A stretch of 7,814 bases of DNA, from NCBI GenBank assembly GCA_018644785.1, contig JABGPV010000236.1:1-7814 (forward strand), written 5' to 3'. Under the pieces are notes generated by a model. That model ran no database searches, was not told the DNA's origin, and saw only the letters and a program-made list of their open reading frames with translations. The stretch's first letter is position 1. Each line of letters opens with the position of its first letter. Positions 1-7,250 of the stretch are shown here, piece after piece. The position numbers and the translations under genes are program-made. The stretch comes from Deltaproteobacteria bacterium. GTDB taxonomy: Bacteria > Desulfobacterota > DSM-4660 > Desulfatiglandales > Desulfatiglandaceae.

Positions 1-2175
1 GAAAAATATACCCCCTGGGGAGATTACGTGGTGGTCAAATTCGCCCGATGGGCCTTTGAAAAATTTCCAGGCGCCGAAGACAAACTAGGCACCCAGATGC
101 GGGCTGTAGGCGAAGTCATGAGCATCGGCAAAAACTACAAGGAGGCATTTCAAAAGGCCATCCGATCCCTGGAAAACGGGCGGTACGGCTTGGGGTTTGC
201 CAAGGATTTCAACAAAAAATCTCTGGAAGACCTCATGGACCTCTTGGCCGAAGCCAGCAGCGAACGTCATTTTATCATGTACGAAGCCCTGAGAAAAGGC
301 GCCAGCGTAGACGCCCTTCACCAGAAAACCCACGTTAAGGCATGGTTCATCGAGCAGATGAAAGAGCTGGTGACGCTGGAGGAAAAGGTCCTTGTCCATA
401 AAGGGGAAAAATTGCCGGATAACCTGTTAATTCAAGCCAAAAAGAATGGGTTTTCGGATCGCTACCTGTCCCAGATCCTGGAGGTGCCTGAAAAAGAGAT
501 CCGGGAAAAACGCATCGGCCTGGAGATGGTGGAAGGCTGGGAGCCGGTTCCCGTCAGCGGCGTGGAAAACGCGTCCTATTACTTCTCCACCTACAACGCG
601 CCGGATCAGGTGGGTTCCAGCGACCGGCGGAAGATAATGGTGCTGGGGGGCGGCCCCAACAGGATCGGGCAGGGTATCGAGTTTGATTACTGCTGCGTCC
701 ATGCCGCTTTTTCCATTAAAGACGAAGGGTTCGAATCCATCATGGTCAACTGTAACCCGGAAACCGTATCCACGGACTACGATACGTCCGACAAACTCTA
801 CTTTGAACCCCTGACCGTGGAAGATGTGCTCAGCATATACGAAAAAGAAAAGCCGGAAGGGGTAATTGTACAGTTCGGTGGCCAAACACCCTTGAACATT
901 GCCGCTGAACTGGCCGAATCCGGGGTTAAAATTATCGGCACATCACCGGAAGCCATCAATCTTGCCGAAGATCGTGATCAGTTCAGAATCATGATGCGCA
1001 AACTTGGCATACCGCAGCCGGAATCCGGCATGGCCAGCACCCTGGAAGAAGCCCTTGAGATTGCGGACCGGATCGGTTATCCCCTTATGGTCAGACCGTC
1101 CTACGTGCTGGGGGGCCGAGGCATGGAAGTGGTTCACGATGCGGAAATGCTCAAGCACTACATGGCTGCCGCTGTTGACGTGAGCCCTGAACGGCCCATC
1201 CTGATCGACAAGTTCCTGGAAAATGCCATCGAGGCCGAGGCCGATGCCATCAGTGATGGCACCGACGCTTATGTGCCGGCGGTCATGGAGCATATCGAAC
1301 TGGCGGGCGTTCATTCAGGGGATTCCGCCTGTGTGATACCACCCATCAGCATCGCGGCCAAGCACCTGGATACCATTTATGAATATACCCGAAGAATCGC
1401 CATTGAACTCAATGTGGTGGGGTTGATGAACATCCAGTACGCCATTGCCGATGATACGGTCTATATTCTTGAGGCCAACCCGCGGGCATCCCGAACAGTT
1501 CCGCTGGTCTCCAAGGTATGCAACATTTCCATGGCACGAATTGCCACCCAACTCATGCTGGGCAAGAAATTGGCGGACCTGGACATCAAACCCAAAAGTA
1601 TCCCCCACTATGGGGTCAAGGAAGCGGTCTTTCCCTTCAACATGTTCCCGGAAGTAGATCCGCTTCTGGGACCTGAGATGCGATCCACCGGGGAAGTGTT
1701 GGGCATGGCGGACTCCTTTGGCCTAGCCTATTACAAAGCACAGGAAGCCACCCAGCTGATACTGCCGGATCAGGGGGCCGTTCTGATGACGGTGTCGGAG
1801 GCGGACAAACCGGCCGTGGGGGAAGTGGCCCGGCAGCTTCACCAGCTGGGTTTTGACATCATCGCCACCAACGGCACACACCGGTTTTTAACGGATTGCG
1901 GTATTGAATCCAGGCGTATCTTGAAGATGCACGAAGGTCGACCCAATATTGTCGATGCCATTAAGAACAATGAGATTCAATTGGTGATTAACACCCCCAG
2001 CGGAAAATTGAGCAAGCATGATGATTCGTATATCCGAAAAAACGCCATCAAATTCAAGATTCCCTATATTACAACCCTTGCCGCCGCACTGGCCGCTGCG
2101 CGGGGAATCGCAGCCAAACAGCGGGGCCATGGCAAGGTAAAATCCCTTCAGAGCTACCATCGGGATATTAAATAG
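1..2175 (+). CDS. carB: Carbamoyl-phosphate synthase large subunit, C-terminal two thirds (5' end outside window)
   Basis: CarB makes carbamoyl phosphate from bicarbonate, ATP and the ammonia supplied by CarA, in the cytoplasm, for pyrimidines and arginine. The reading frame is open from base 1. Comparison with remembered E. coli CarB puts the first codon near residue 343, so most of the first ATP-grasp unit lies outside. Visible in order: the end of synthetase unit 1 (VVKFARW, FEKFPG, GEVMSIG); the helical oligomerisation domain (about bases 180-600); synthetase unit 2 from about base 631, with KIMVLGGGPNRIGQG, NCNPETVSTDYDTSD and QFGGQTP, the metal/ATP site ANPRASRTVP near 1475, and GPEMRSTGEV; and a C-terminal MGS-like allosteric domain from about 1780. 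That domain keeps the TNGT, KMHEGRP and INTPSG residues that bind nucleotides in E. coli CarB, so effector control is plausible. The C-terminus ends where the E. coli protein does. The usual TCAAEF linker motif is replaced by VPVSGVENASYYFSTY. Identification is secure. Confidence 0.97.
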   Translation, partial: EKYTPWGDYVVVKFARWAFEKFPGAEDKLGTQMRAVGEVMSIGKNYKEAFQKAIRSLENGRYGLGFAKDFNKKSLEDLMDLLAEASSERHFIMYEALRKGASVDALHQKTHVKAWFIEQMKELVTLEEKVLVHKGEKLPDNLLIQAKKNGFSDRYLSQILEVPEKEIREKRIGLEMVEGWEPVPVSGVENASYYFSTYNAPDQVGSSDRRKIMVLGGGPNRIGQGIEFDYCCVHAAFSIKDEGFESIMVNCNPETVSTDYDTSDKLYFEPLTVEDVLSIYEKEKPEGVIVQFGGQTPLNIAAELAESGVKIIGTSPEAINLAEDRDQFRIMMRKLGIPQPESGMASTLEEALEIADRIGYPLMVRPSYVLGGRGMEVVHDAEMLKHYMAAAVDVSPERPILIDKFLENAIEAEADAISDGTDAYVPAVMEHIELAGVHSGDSACVIPPISIAAKHLDTIYEYTRRIAIELNVVGLMNIQYAIADDTVYILEANPRASRTVPLVSKVCNISMARIATQLMLGKKLADLDIKPKSIPHYGVKEAVFPFNMFPEVDPLLGPEMRSTGEVLGMADSFGLAYYKAQEATQLILPDQGAVLMTVSEADKPAVGEVARQLHQLGFDIIATNGTHRFLTDCGIESRRILKMHEGRPNIVDAIKNNEIQLVINTPSGKLSKHDDSYIRKNAIKFKIPYITTLAAALAAARGIAAKQRGHGKVKSLQSYHRDIK

Positions 2176-2237
2176 CTGTAGGGGTGCCCCTTGTGGGCAC
2201 CCTAAAAATGGGCAACCACAAGGGATTGCCCCTACAG
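2176..2237. repeat. 62-bp nested palindromic repeat directly after carB
   Basis: The element starts on the base after the carB stop codon. Its outer arms ctgtagggg (2176-2184) and cccctacag (2229-2237) are perfect 9-bp inverted copies. A second pair, cccttgtgg (2188-2196) and ccacaaggg (2216-2224), is also perfect, so the whole element can fold into one long hairpin with a small internal bulge. Each half can instead fold alone: gggtgccc/gggcaccc (2182-2189 and 2195-2202, 5-nt loop) and gggcaa/ttgccc (2210-2215 and 2226-2231). This design resembles REP- or MITE-like interspersed palindromes with TGTAGGGG ends found in many bacterial genomes; that family link is from memory. No run of T follows on either strand, so it is not a classical intrinsic terminator, though it could protect the carB mRNA 3' end. 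No target-site duplication is evident. Only one copy occurs in the window. Confidence 0.8.
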
Positions 2238-2292
2238 TTCGGGATAGTGCCAGTTGCCCCATGCTGTCTCGAAATAGAAAAAGGGAAATATT

Positions 2293-3768
2293 ATGGACGG
2301 AATTGTGGGGATTTACGCCCCTGATGATGATGAGCTGGTGAACAAGGCCTTTCTGGCAACCGGCGCCTGTCAGCACCGGGGAAAAGCCAGCACCGGGCTG
2401 GCAGTGGGTAACAGCAAGGGTATCTTTATTTACAAAGACCTGGGCCGGATCGCTGAGGTCATTGACCGGGATATTGCCAAGACCTTTCAGCACCTGTCGC
2501 CCGTGGCTGCCATCGGCAATATCGGATACACCAAACAGCGGATTCCTGAGAAGATCAATGTGGAGCCCATCGAAATTCGGCCAAAAGAGAGCTCAACGCT
2601 GAAGGTGGTTCTGACCATGGATGGGTATCTCATCAAGGAAGACGACATCAAGGCCGAGCTTGAAAATCATTACCGTTTTCAGACCAACAACAAAACCGAA
2701 GTCGTGGGCGCACTGCTGCATCAATACATACTTCAGGAAGGGATCAGCTTTGCCGCCGGCGAAAAGCTTGTTGACAAACTGAGCGGCAGGGCAACCTTTG
2801 CCCTGACAGCGCTGGTTCATGATGGCAATGAGATCCACCTGCTCGCCCTGAATGACGATAAGGCCTTTGAGCCTTTCTGCTATGCCACCATTGACGGCGC
2901 TTTTGTGGCGTGCTCTGAATCCTGCTCCCATCGACGTTTGGGGGGGGCCACGGAGAAGGAGTACGACGGCGCGGAAATGACAATCTGTTCATCGGCAGGC
3001 ATTGAAACCCGGCGTTTAATGATCAAGCCTGTTATGCCGGATATTTTTCAGGGTGTTTATTTCGGCAACGTGGCTTCCACGTTCCGAGGAAAAGAGATCT
3101 TTCAGATTCGAAGAGAACTGGGTCTGGGGTTGACGGAGTTGTATCCCGATTCAAAGGCCGACGTGGTCATTCCCAATCCTGAATCGGGCTGGGGCGTGAC
3201 CGTTGGCATTGCGGAAGGACTCCATAAACAGTTGCTCCCCGCACTTATCAAACTTCCCCAGGCGGTGAGAACATTTCAGGAAGGGGCCAAAAAAACAAGG
3301 TCCCAGGAAGTGGGTCTTAAGTTCGGCGGCATTGATTCCCTTCTGAAAGCAAAAAATATTGCTATGGGAGATGACAGTATTGTGCGTGGCACCGTCAGTG
3401 AAGGAGGCTCAGTCTGGGTGGTTTACAATGCCGGCTCAAAATTCGTCGAATTCTGGATATCTTACGGCCCCATGATTTTTCCTTCTTTCAAGGAATGGCA
3501 TCGCGGCGTGGATTGCCTTCACGAACTGGCCGCCAGGCGTGCTTTTCCCAACGGCAACCCCTATGACAAAAGCACGGATGAAATCAATGTGGCCGTGGCC
3601 AACCTGATCGGCGTTGACGAAGTGAGGTACAATACACTCGAAGGGATTAAGAAAGTTGCCGGAGACGGCTCCTTTCAGGCGCTCGATGCCAGTTATCCCA
3701 TTGATGAGGCGTACTGGCCCGACTGGATTAAAGGGGAAGTGGAACGGTATCATCGTTATCGTTCATGA
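2293..3768 (+). CDS. PurF-like phosphoribosyltransferase with a degenerate glutaminase domain
   Basis: The 491-aa protein has the two-domain order of amidophosphoribosyltransferase (PurF, about 505 aa in E. coli): an N-terminal Ntn-type glutaminase fold (about 1-240) and a C-terminal type I phosphoribosyltransferase domain (about 250-420). Recognisable pieces are MDGIVGI, ACQHRGKASTGL, VYFGN, VVIPNPESG (291-299), VRTF (325-328) and the PRPP loop GDDSIVRGTVS (359-369) with its acidic pair. The catalytic Cys1 of PurF (MCGI in E. coli) is Asp2 here. Glutamine-site residues also differ: the Arg of GHVRY is Gly (GNIGY, 75-79), the Asn of HNGN is Asp (MDGY, 109-112), and the Asp of SDSE is Lys (NKTE, 133-136). 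Glutamine hydrolysis is therefore unlikely, while PRPP binding is plausible. A purine-type aggga lies just before the ATG and no better start is seen. The gene is 117 bp after carB in the same direction, and its end overlaps the convergent oxidase by 41 bp. The actual reaction is unknown. It could be an ammonia-dependent enzyme, a repurposed transferase or a regulatory pseudoenzyme. Automatic annotation as PurF would be misleading. Confidence 0.85.
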   Translation: MDGIVGIYAPDDDELVNKAFLATGACQHRGKASTGLAVGNSKGIFIYKDLGRIAEVIDRDIAKTFQHLSPVAAIGNIGYTKQRIPEKINVEPIEIRPKESSTLKVVLTMDGYLIKEDDIKAELENHYRFQTNNKTEVVGALLHQYILQEGISFAAGEKLVDKLSGRATFALTALVHDGNEIHLLALNDDKAFEPFCYATIDGAFVACSESCSHRRLGGATEKEYDGAEMTICSSAGIETRRLMIKPVMPDIFQGVYFGNVASTFRGKEIFQIRRELGLGLTELYPDSKADVVIPNPESGWGVTVGIAEGLHKQLLPALIKLPQAVRTFQEGAKKTRSQEVGLKFGGIDSLLKAKNIAMGDDSIVRGTVSEGGSVWVVYNAGSKFVEFWISYGPMIFPSFKEWHRGVDCLHELAARRAFPNGNPYDKSTDEINVAVANLIGVDEVRYNTLEGIKKVAGDGSFQALDASYPIDEAYWPDWIKGEVERYHRYRS

Positions 3769-5137
3769 AAATATTTCCCGGCGCCATGATTCCCGCTGGA
3801 TCCAACTCTTTCTTGAGGGCTTTCATGGCACCTATGATGGGGGCCGGGTACTGTAGTGCCAACTGACGACGTTTCATTTTTCCGATGCCATGCTCGCCCG
3901 CCACACATCCTCCCAGCGCCACGGCTTTTTTGGCCATGAGGTCATCGATCTCCGAAGCGATAATCTTTTCTGCCCGGGTTCTGGCAATAAAATTAAAATG
4001 AGGATGTCCGCTTCCCAGATGCCCGAACCGGGTCACCATCATGTCGCCCAAAGGACCTCTGATTTCTTCAAAATACCCGAACAACTGGTGCAGACGGTTA
4101 TGGGGGACGGCCCAGTCAGTGGAAATCTTGCCGCCCCCCGTTTTGACCGCTTTGATGCTCTCCTCATTGGTTTTTGAGGGGATGTGATGCCGCAAATCAT
4201 GAAGATGCTTTTTTTCTTTTGGGCTGTCGGCAATTTGAGTATCATCCGATAATGGCGTGTGCTTTTCGATAAGGGGGAACCACAGGTTTAAGAAATGATC
4301 CTTTTCCGAATCGTCGTTATATTCCTGCTCAAAATAAATCATTGCGCGCGCATCGTTAGGTATGGCAATTCCTTTCGCCTCCGGGCGAATAATCTCCAGA
4401 CACATTTGATCCAGAAACTCCATGCTGGCGGCCTTGTAGGCGGGCTTATATTGGGCTTCAATGGTAAAATCGATAGCGCTTTTGATATCGGGGAAGAAAA
4501 CAATCCCCACAAAACCATTGGCGGGCAGTTCAGTGAGTGACACTTCAATCCGGGTCACTACACCGAGTGTGCCTTCCGATCCCACAAACAGTTGGGTGGG
4601 TCGGTGAAGCGCCCCATAACCCGCGCACATTTTTTCAGTAAGCCCGTTCTTCAGCGCAAGCACCCTTCCCTTTCCATCAACAATCCGTAACCCCTGCACC
4701 CAGTCGATGGTGGCGCCATATTTGAGGGAACGGGCACCAGACGCGTTGGTCGCCACATTGCCGCCAAGCGTACACTCCTGGGCGCTTGTGGGATCCGGCC
4801 CATACATGAGCCCTGCTTCTTCAACTGATTTCTTGAAATCGGATAAAATAATACCCGGTTCAACGACCGCAACTTTTCTTTTCACATCAATATCGATCAG
4901 CCGGTTCATCCGTTCCAGGGAAATGGCGGCGCCTTTTTCGCAAATGGCGGCGCCTGTGAGGGATGAACGCAGCCCCTGTGGCGTCAGGGACAACTTTTTG
5001 GAAATACAGGTTCGCGCCATATCAATTACTTCCGCCTCCGAATTGGGGCGGAAGAGACCTTTAAACTTTCCTTTAAGGCCCAGAGCATCCTCATTATAGG
5101 CCGCAATAATTTCAGGGTCGGTAATCATTTCCGGCAT
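3728..5137 (-). CDS. FAD-linked oxidase, GlcD / D-lactate dehydrogenase family
   Basis: The 469-aa protein belongs to the VAO/PCMH flavoprotein fold (FAD_binding_4 followed by FAD-oxidase_C), whose members oxidise D-2-hydroxy acids such as D-lactate, glycolate or D-2-hydroxyglutarate. Seen in order: the FAD pyrophosphate region PQGLRSSLTGAA (53-64), VAVVEPG (89-95), PDPTS (114-118), CTLGGNVATNASGARSLKYG (122-141), FVGSEGTLGVVT (184-195), the C-terminal metal-site motif GHLGSGHPH (372-380), GEHGIG (414-419) and the typical end DPAGIMAPGNIF (446-457). The final 12 residues are a short tail rich in Asn and Asp. The ATG at 5137 is chosen because AAGGAG sits 10 nt upstream; an upstream TTG at 5191 has no such support. 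No Fe-S partner (GlcF/GlcE type) is adjacent, so it would act alone or with distant partners. The substrate cannot be assigned. Two family motifs deviate: the usual GxGTS is GLRSS, and GDGNxH is GSGHPH. Confidence 0.9.
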   Translation of the reverse strand: MPEMITDPEIIAAYNEDALGLKGKFKGLFRPNSEAEVIDMARTCISKKLSLTPQGLRSSLTGAAICEKGAAISLERMNRLIDIDVKRKVAVVEPGIILSDFKKSVEEAGLMYGPDPTSAQECTLGGNVATNASGARSLKYGATIDWVQGLRIVDGKGRVLALKNGLTEKMCAGYGALHRPTQLFVGSEGTLGVVTRIEVSLTELPANGFVGIVFFPDIKSAIDFTIEAQYKPAYKAASMEFLDQMCLEIIRPEAKGIAIPNDARAMIYFEQEYNDDSEKDHFLNLWFPLIEKHTPLSDDTQIADSPKEKKHLHDLRHHIPSKTNEESIKAVKTGGGKISTDWAVPHNRLHQLFGYFEEIRGPLGDMMVTRFGHLGSGHPHFNFIARTRAEKIIASEIDDLMAKKAVALGGCVAGEHGIGKMKRRQLALQYPAPIIGAMKALKKELDPAGIMAPGNIFMNDNDDTVPLPL

Positions 5138-5228
5138 GAATAATTTTCTCCTTGAATCCCGGAAGGGATTTCCATAATTTATCAGAATCAACTTGTTTAA
5201 AGCCAGTTAAAAATAGTAGGGTCGGATC
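5138..5228. promoter_or_regulatory. Divergent intergenic region between oxidase and methyltransferase
   Basis: These 91 bp separate two genes that point away from each other, so promoters for both must lie here or overlap the coding starts. The middle part (about 5170-5218) is AT-rich, in contrast to the flanking genes. I could not place a convincing -35/-10 pair with normal spacing on either strand, so no exact promoter is called. A short inverted motif, ggaa/ttcc within ggaagggatttcc (5161-5173), is too short to claim as an operator. Confidence 0.45.
5148..5153 (-). promoter_or_regulatory. Ribosome binding site fixing the oxidase start
   Basis: The (-) strand reads AAGGAG here, with 10 nt before the ATG at 5137. 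It is a near-perfect Shine-Dalgarno core and supports a start 18 codons downstream of the longest possible frame. Confidence 0.8.
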
Positions 5229-6020
5229 ATGGGTCTTATATTCGATCAAAACACGCTCGGTTTCTATGATTCCTGGCGGCGGAGCCATCAAAGCCGAACC
5301 ATCGACAAGTCTACCGAACCCCTTCTGATATCCCTGTTGGACCCTCAACCGGGAGAGAGGGTTCTGGATATCGGTTGCGGCACCGGAAATCACCTGATCA
5401 TGTTCAGCAAAATGGGACTTGACGTCAGTGGCGTTGACGCCTCTCCGCAGATGCTGGCAAAAGCCAGAGCCCGACTGGGACATAAATCCGACTTTAAGAT
5501 CGGTATGGCTGAGGATCTGCCGTTTGATGACAACGAATTTGACCATGCTGTTTTAATCAACACGTTGGAATTCATGGACAACCCCCTTTCCGCGTTGCGG
5601 GAGGCCGGTCGTGTTGCCAAAAAGAAGATTTTTATCGGCGTGTTGAACAGCTTCTCCTGGAACGGATTCTTAAAAACAATCCAGGGTTATTTCGGGGATC
5701 CGCTTTTCGGACAGGCCAGGTTCTACAACCTCTGGCAACTCAAAAGCCTTCTCAAGCTGGCCTATGGGACGGTTCCCATATCATGGCAATGCATTCGGAT
5801 GACACCGTCCTTTATTGAAGACACCCTGCCCTTCCATAAAGACAGCATGGTCGGCAGACACTCCCCTTTCGGGTTCTTTTTGGGCCTTTCAGCGACCCTC
5901 GTGTACCATTATGAAACCGACAAAATCCCCCTGAAAGTCCGGTTCAAAACAGCGAGTCAGTCCCTCATGGAGATCAAAACACTTGAGAAAACGGACCCGC
6001 AGGAATTTAACGGGGAGTGA
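5229..6020 (+). CDS. Class I SAM-dependent methyltransferase (Methyltransf_11-like)
   Basis: The 263-aa protein carries the Rossmann-fold signature of class I methyltransferases: motif I VLDIGCGTGN (45-54), the acidic ribose-binding end of strand 2 in GVDASPQML (68-76), AEDLPFDDNEFD (94-105) and motif IV-like VLINTLEFMDNP (108-119). A region of about 100 residues after the core (RFYNLWQLKSLL near 164-175) probably forms the substrate-specific part. No signal peptide or membrane segment is apparent, so it is cytosolic. The substrate is unknown. The ATG at 5229 has only a weak purine stretch (taggg) before it. The gene ends 22 bp before amrS in the same direction, suggesting one transcript, but a functional link with AmrS is only inferred from this spacing. 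Confidence 0.88.
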   Translation: MGLIFDQNTLGFYDSWRRSHQSRTIDKSTEPLLISLLDPQPGERVLDIGCGTGNHLIMFSKMGLDVSGVDASPQMLAKARARLGHKSDFKIGMAEDLPFDDNEFDHAVLINTLEFMDNPLSALREAGRVAKKKIFIGVLNSFSWNGFLKTIQGYFGDPLFGQARFYNLWQLKSLLKLAYGTVPISWQCIRMTPSFIEDTLPFHKDSMVGRHSPFGFFLGLSATLVYHYETDKIPLKVRFKTASQSLMEIKTLEKTDPQEFNGE

Positions 6021-6042
6021 CAATTGAAGTGAGGAGAAACCC

Positions 6043-7056
6043 ATGAAAGAGGCTTTCCTGTATGAAAAACTGAGCAACAATAAGGTACAATGCCGACTCT
6101 GTAATCATTTCTGTATCATTGAAGCGGGTGAAAGAGGCCTTTGCGGCGTAAGGGAAAACCAATCAGGGACCCTTTTCAGTCTGGTTTATGGAAAAATTAT
6201 TGCCGGGCACTGTGACCCCATCGAAAAAAAACCCCTTTTTCACTTTCTTCCGGGAAGCAGTACTTATTCCATTGCCACGGTGGGATGCAATTTCCGATGT
6301 CTTTTCTGCCAAAACGCCGATATCAGCCAGATGCCTTTGGACCAGACCCGTATCGTGGGAGAGGATACAACGCCCGAGAACATCGTACAATCAGCCATTA
6401 ACCAGGGGGCAGTGTCCATTTCCTACACTTACACCGAACCGACCATCTATTTTGAGACCGCGTTTGAGACCGCACGGATTGCATCAGACAGGGGTCTGTT
6501 AAACGTCTTTGTGTCCAATGGCTATATGACGCCGGCCTGTCTCGAAAAAATGGGCGGAAATCTGTCAGCCGCCAACGTGGACCTCAAGGCGTTCAACCGA
6601 AAATTTTACCGGGAACAATGCGGTGCAAAACTGGAACCCGTTCTGAAAACCCTGGAAGTCCTGAAAGCCATGGGGGTTTGGCTGGAAGTAACGACCCTGT
6701 TGATCCCGGGGCTGAATGATAAACCGGAGGAACTGAAAGATCTTGCGCGGTTCCTGGTGGATCTGGATCCGGGTATCCCATGGCACATCAGCCGGTTTCA
6801 CCCGACCTACCGCCTCATGCACATCCCTTCAACCCCCGTTGCAACCATTCAACGGGCCAGGGATCTGGGCTATGACGCCGGCCTGCAATATGTGTACACC
6901 GGTAATATTCATGGGGACGAAGGTGAAAATACTTTCTGTCATTCCTGCAAAGCACTGCTGATCAACCGAACAGGGTTTTTTGTAAGCGAAAACAGAATCC
7001 AGAACAATCGATGCACCATTTGCGGAAAAGAGATCCCCGGGCGTTGGAATGTTTGA
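6043..7056 (+). CDS. amrS: AmmeMemoRadiSam system radical SAM enzyme (PflA-like)
   Basis: The 337-aa protein is a member of the AmrS family of radical SAM enzymes, related to pyruvate formate-lyase activase. The radical SAM cluster motif CNFRCLFC (Cys82, Cys86, Cys89) should bind a 4Fe-4S cluster and reductively cleave S-adenosylmethionine. An N-terminal cysteine set (Cys17, Cys20, Cys24, Cys34) sits in the family's characteristic opening CRLCNHFC...GLCGVREN. A C-terminal pair of CxxC knuckles (Cys299/302 and Cys324/327) probably binds zinc or another metal. The family blocks TYTEPTIYFE, VSNGYM, VDLKAF and WHISRFHP are all present. Gaggag lies a few bases before the ATG. In other genomes the family is named for its partners, an AMMECR1-like and a MEMO1-like protein; neither is encoded in this window. 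The biochemical reaction of the family is not settled as far as I know. Confidence 0.93.
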   Translation: MKEAFLYEKLSNNKVQCRLCNHFCIIEAGERGLCGVRENQSGTLFSLVYGKIIAGHCDPIEKKPLFHFLPGSSTYSIATVGCNFRCLFCQNADISQMPLDQTRIVGEDTTPENIVQSAINQGAVSISYTYTEPTIYFETAFETARIASDRGLLNVFVSNGYMTPACLEKMGGNLSAANVDLKAFNRKFYREQCGAKLEPVLKTLEVLKAMGVWLEVTTLLIPGLNDKPEELKDLARFLVDLDPGIPWHISRFHPTYRLMHIPSTPVATIQRARDLGYDAGLQYVYTGNIHGDEGENTFCHSCKALLINRTGFFVSENRIQNNRCTICGKEIPGRWNV

Positions 7057-7125
7057 TTTTTACAGCATCTGGTGCTAAACAGATATCTGGTGTCGAGAAG
7101 GGCTTTATGGGTTCTTTTTTCACCG

Positions 7126-7175
7126 GGATCCCCGCTGAATCGTATAGATGGCCTTCTTCTGTTCAGCGGGGTTCC
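7126..7175. other. Long stem-loop between amrS and the small gene
   Basis: Arms ccccgctgaa (7130-7139) and ttcagcgggg (7162-7171) are a perfect 10-bp inverted repeat. After one T-T mismatch (7129/7172) the pairing continues for three more base pairs (gga/tcc), giving a 14-position stem with a 22-nt loop. A U-tract is missing on both strands (aaaaagcg follows on +), so it is not a standard intrinsic terminator. It could be a leader structure controlling the 53-aa gene, an mRNA-stabilising end for amrS, or a small interspersed palindrome. I cannot match it to a known riboswitch class. Confidence 0.65.
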
Positions 7176-7244
7176 AAAAAGCGAAATACCAGCCCCCTGT
7201 GTCAGAATAGTTGACGCCAAAGCGGGCTTTATGCGGCCCCGGAA

Positions 7245-7250
7245 CCGGAG
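7245..7250 (+). promoter_or_regulatory. Ribosome binding site of the 53-aa gene
   Basis: Ccggag lies 7 nt before the ATG at 7258. It supports this internal start over the unsupported GTG at 7072. Confidence 0.65.

Noticed and set aside
427..885. Long antisense open frames inside carB (also 943-1314 and 1315-1608)
   Set aside because: They are shadows of the conserved carB frame, with no ribosome binding sites and no recognisable domains.
2176..2237. Intrinsic terminator for carB
   Set aside because: Stable hairpins are present, but no T-run follows any of them on either strand; a repeat element is the better description.
2293..3768. Ordinary PurF of purine synthesis
   Set aside because: The catalytic cysteine and the glutamine-binding residues are missing, so the standard glutamine-dependent reaction is unlikely.
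5138..5191. An 18-residue longer N-terminus for the oxidase (TTG start at 5191)
   Set aside because: AAGGAG is correctly placed for the ATG at 5137, and the extra residues are not typical of the family.
7053..7081. Promoter TTGATT-17-TAAACA for the small gene
   Set aside because: Spacing is right, but only about 4/6 and 3/6 positions match the consensus, which is expected often by chance.
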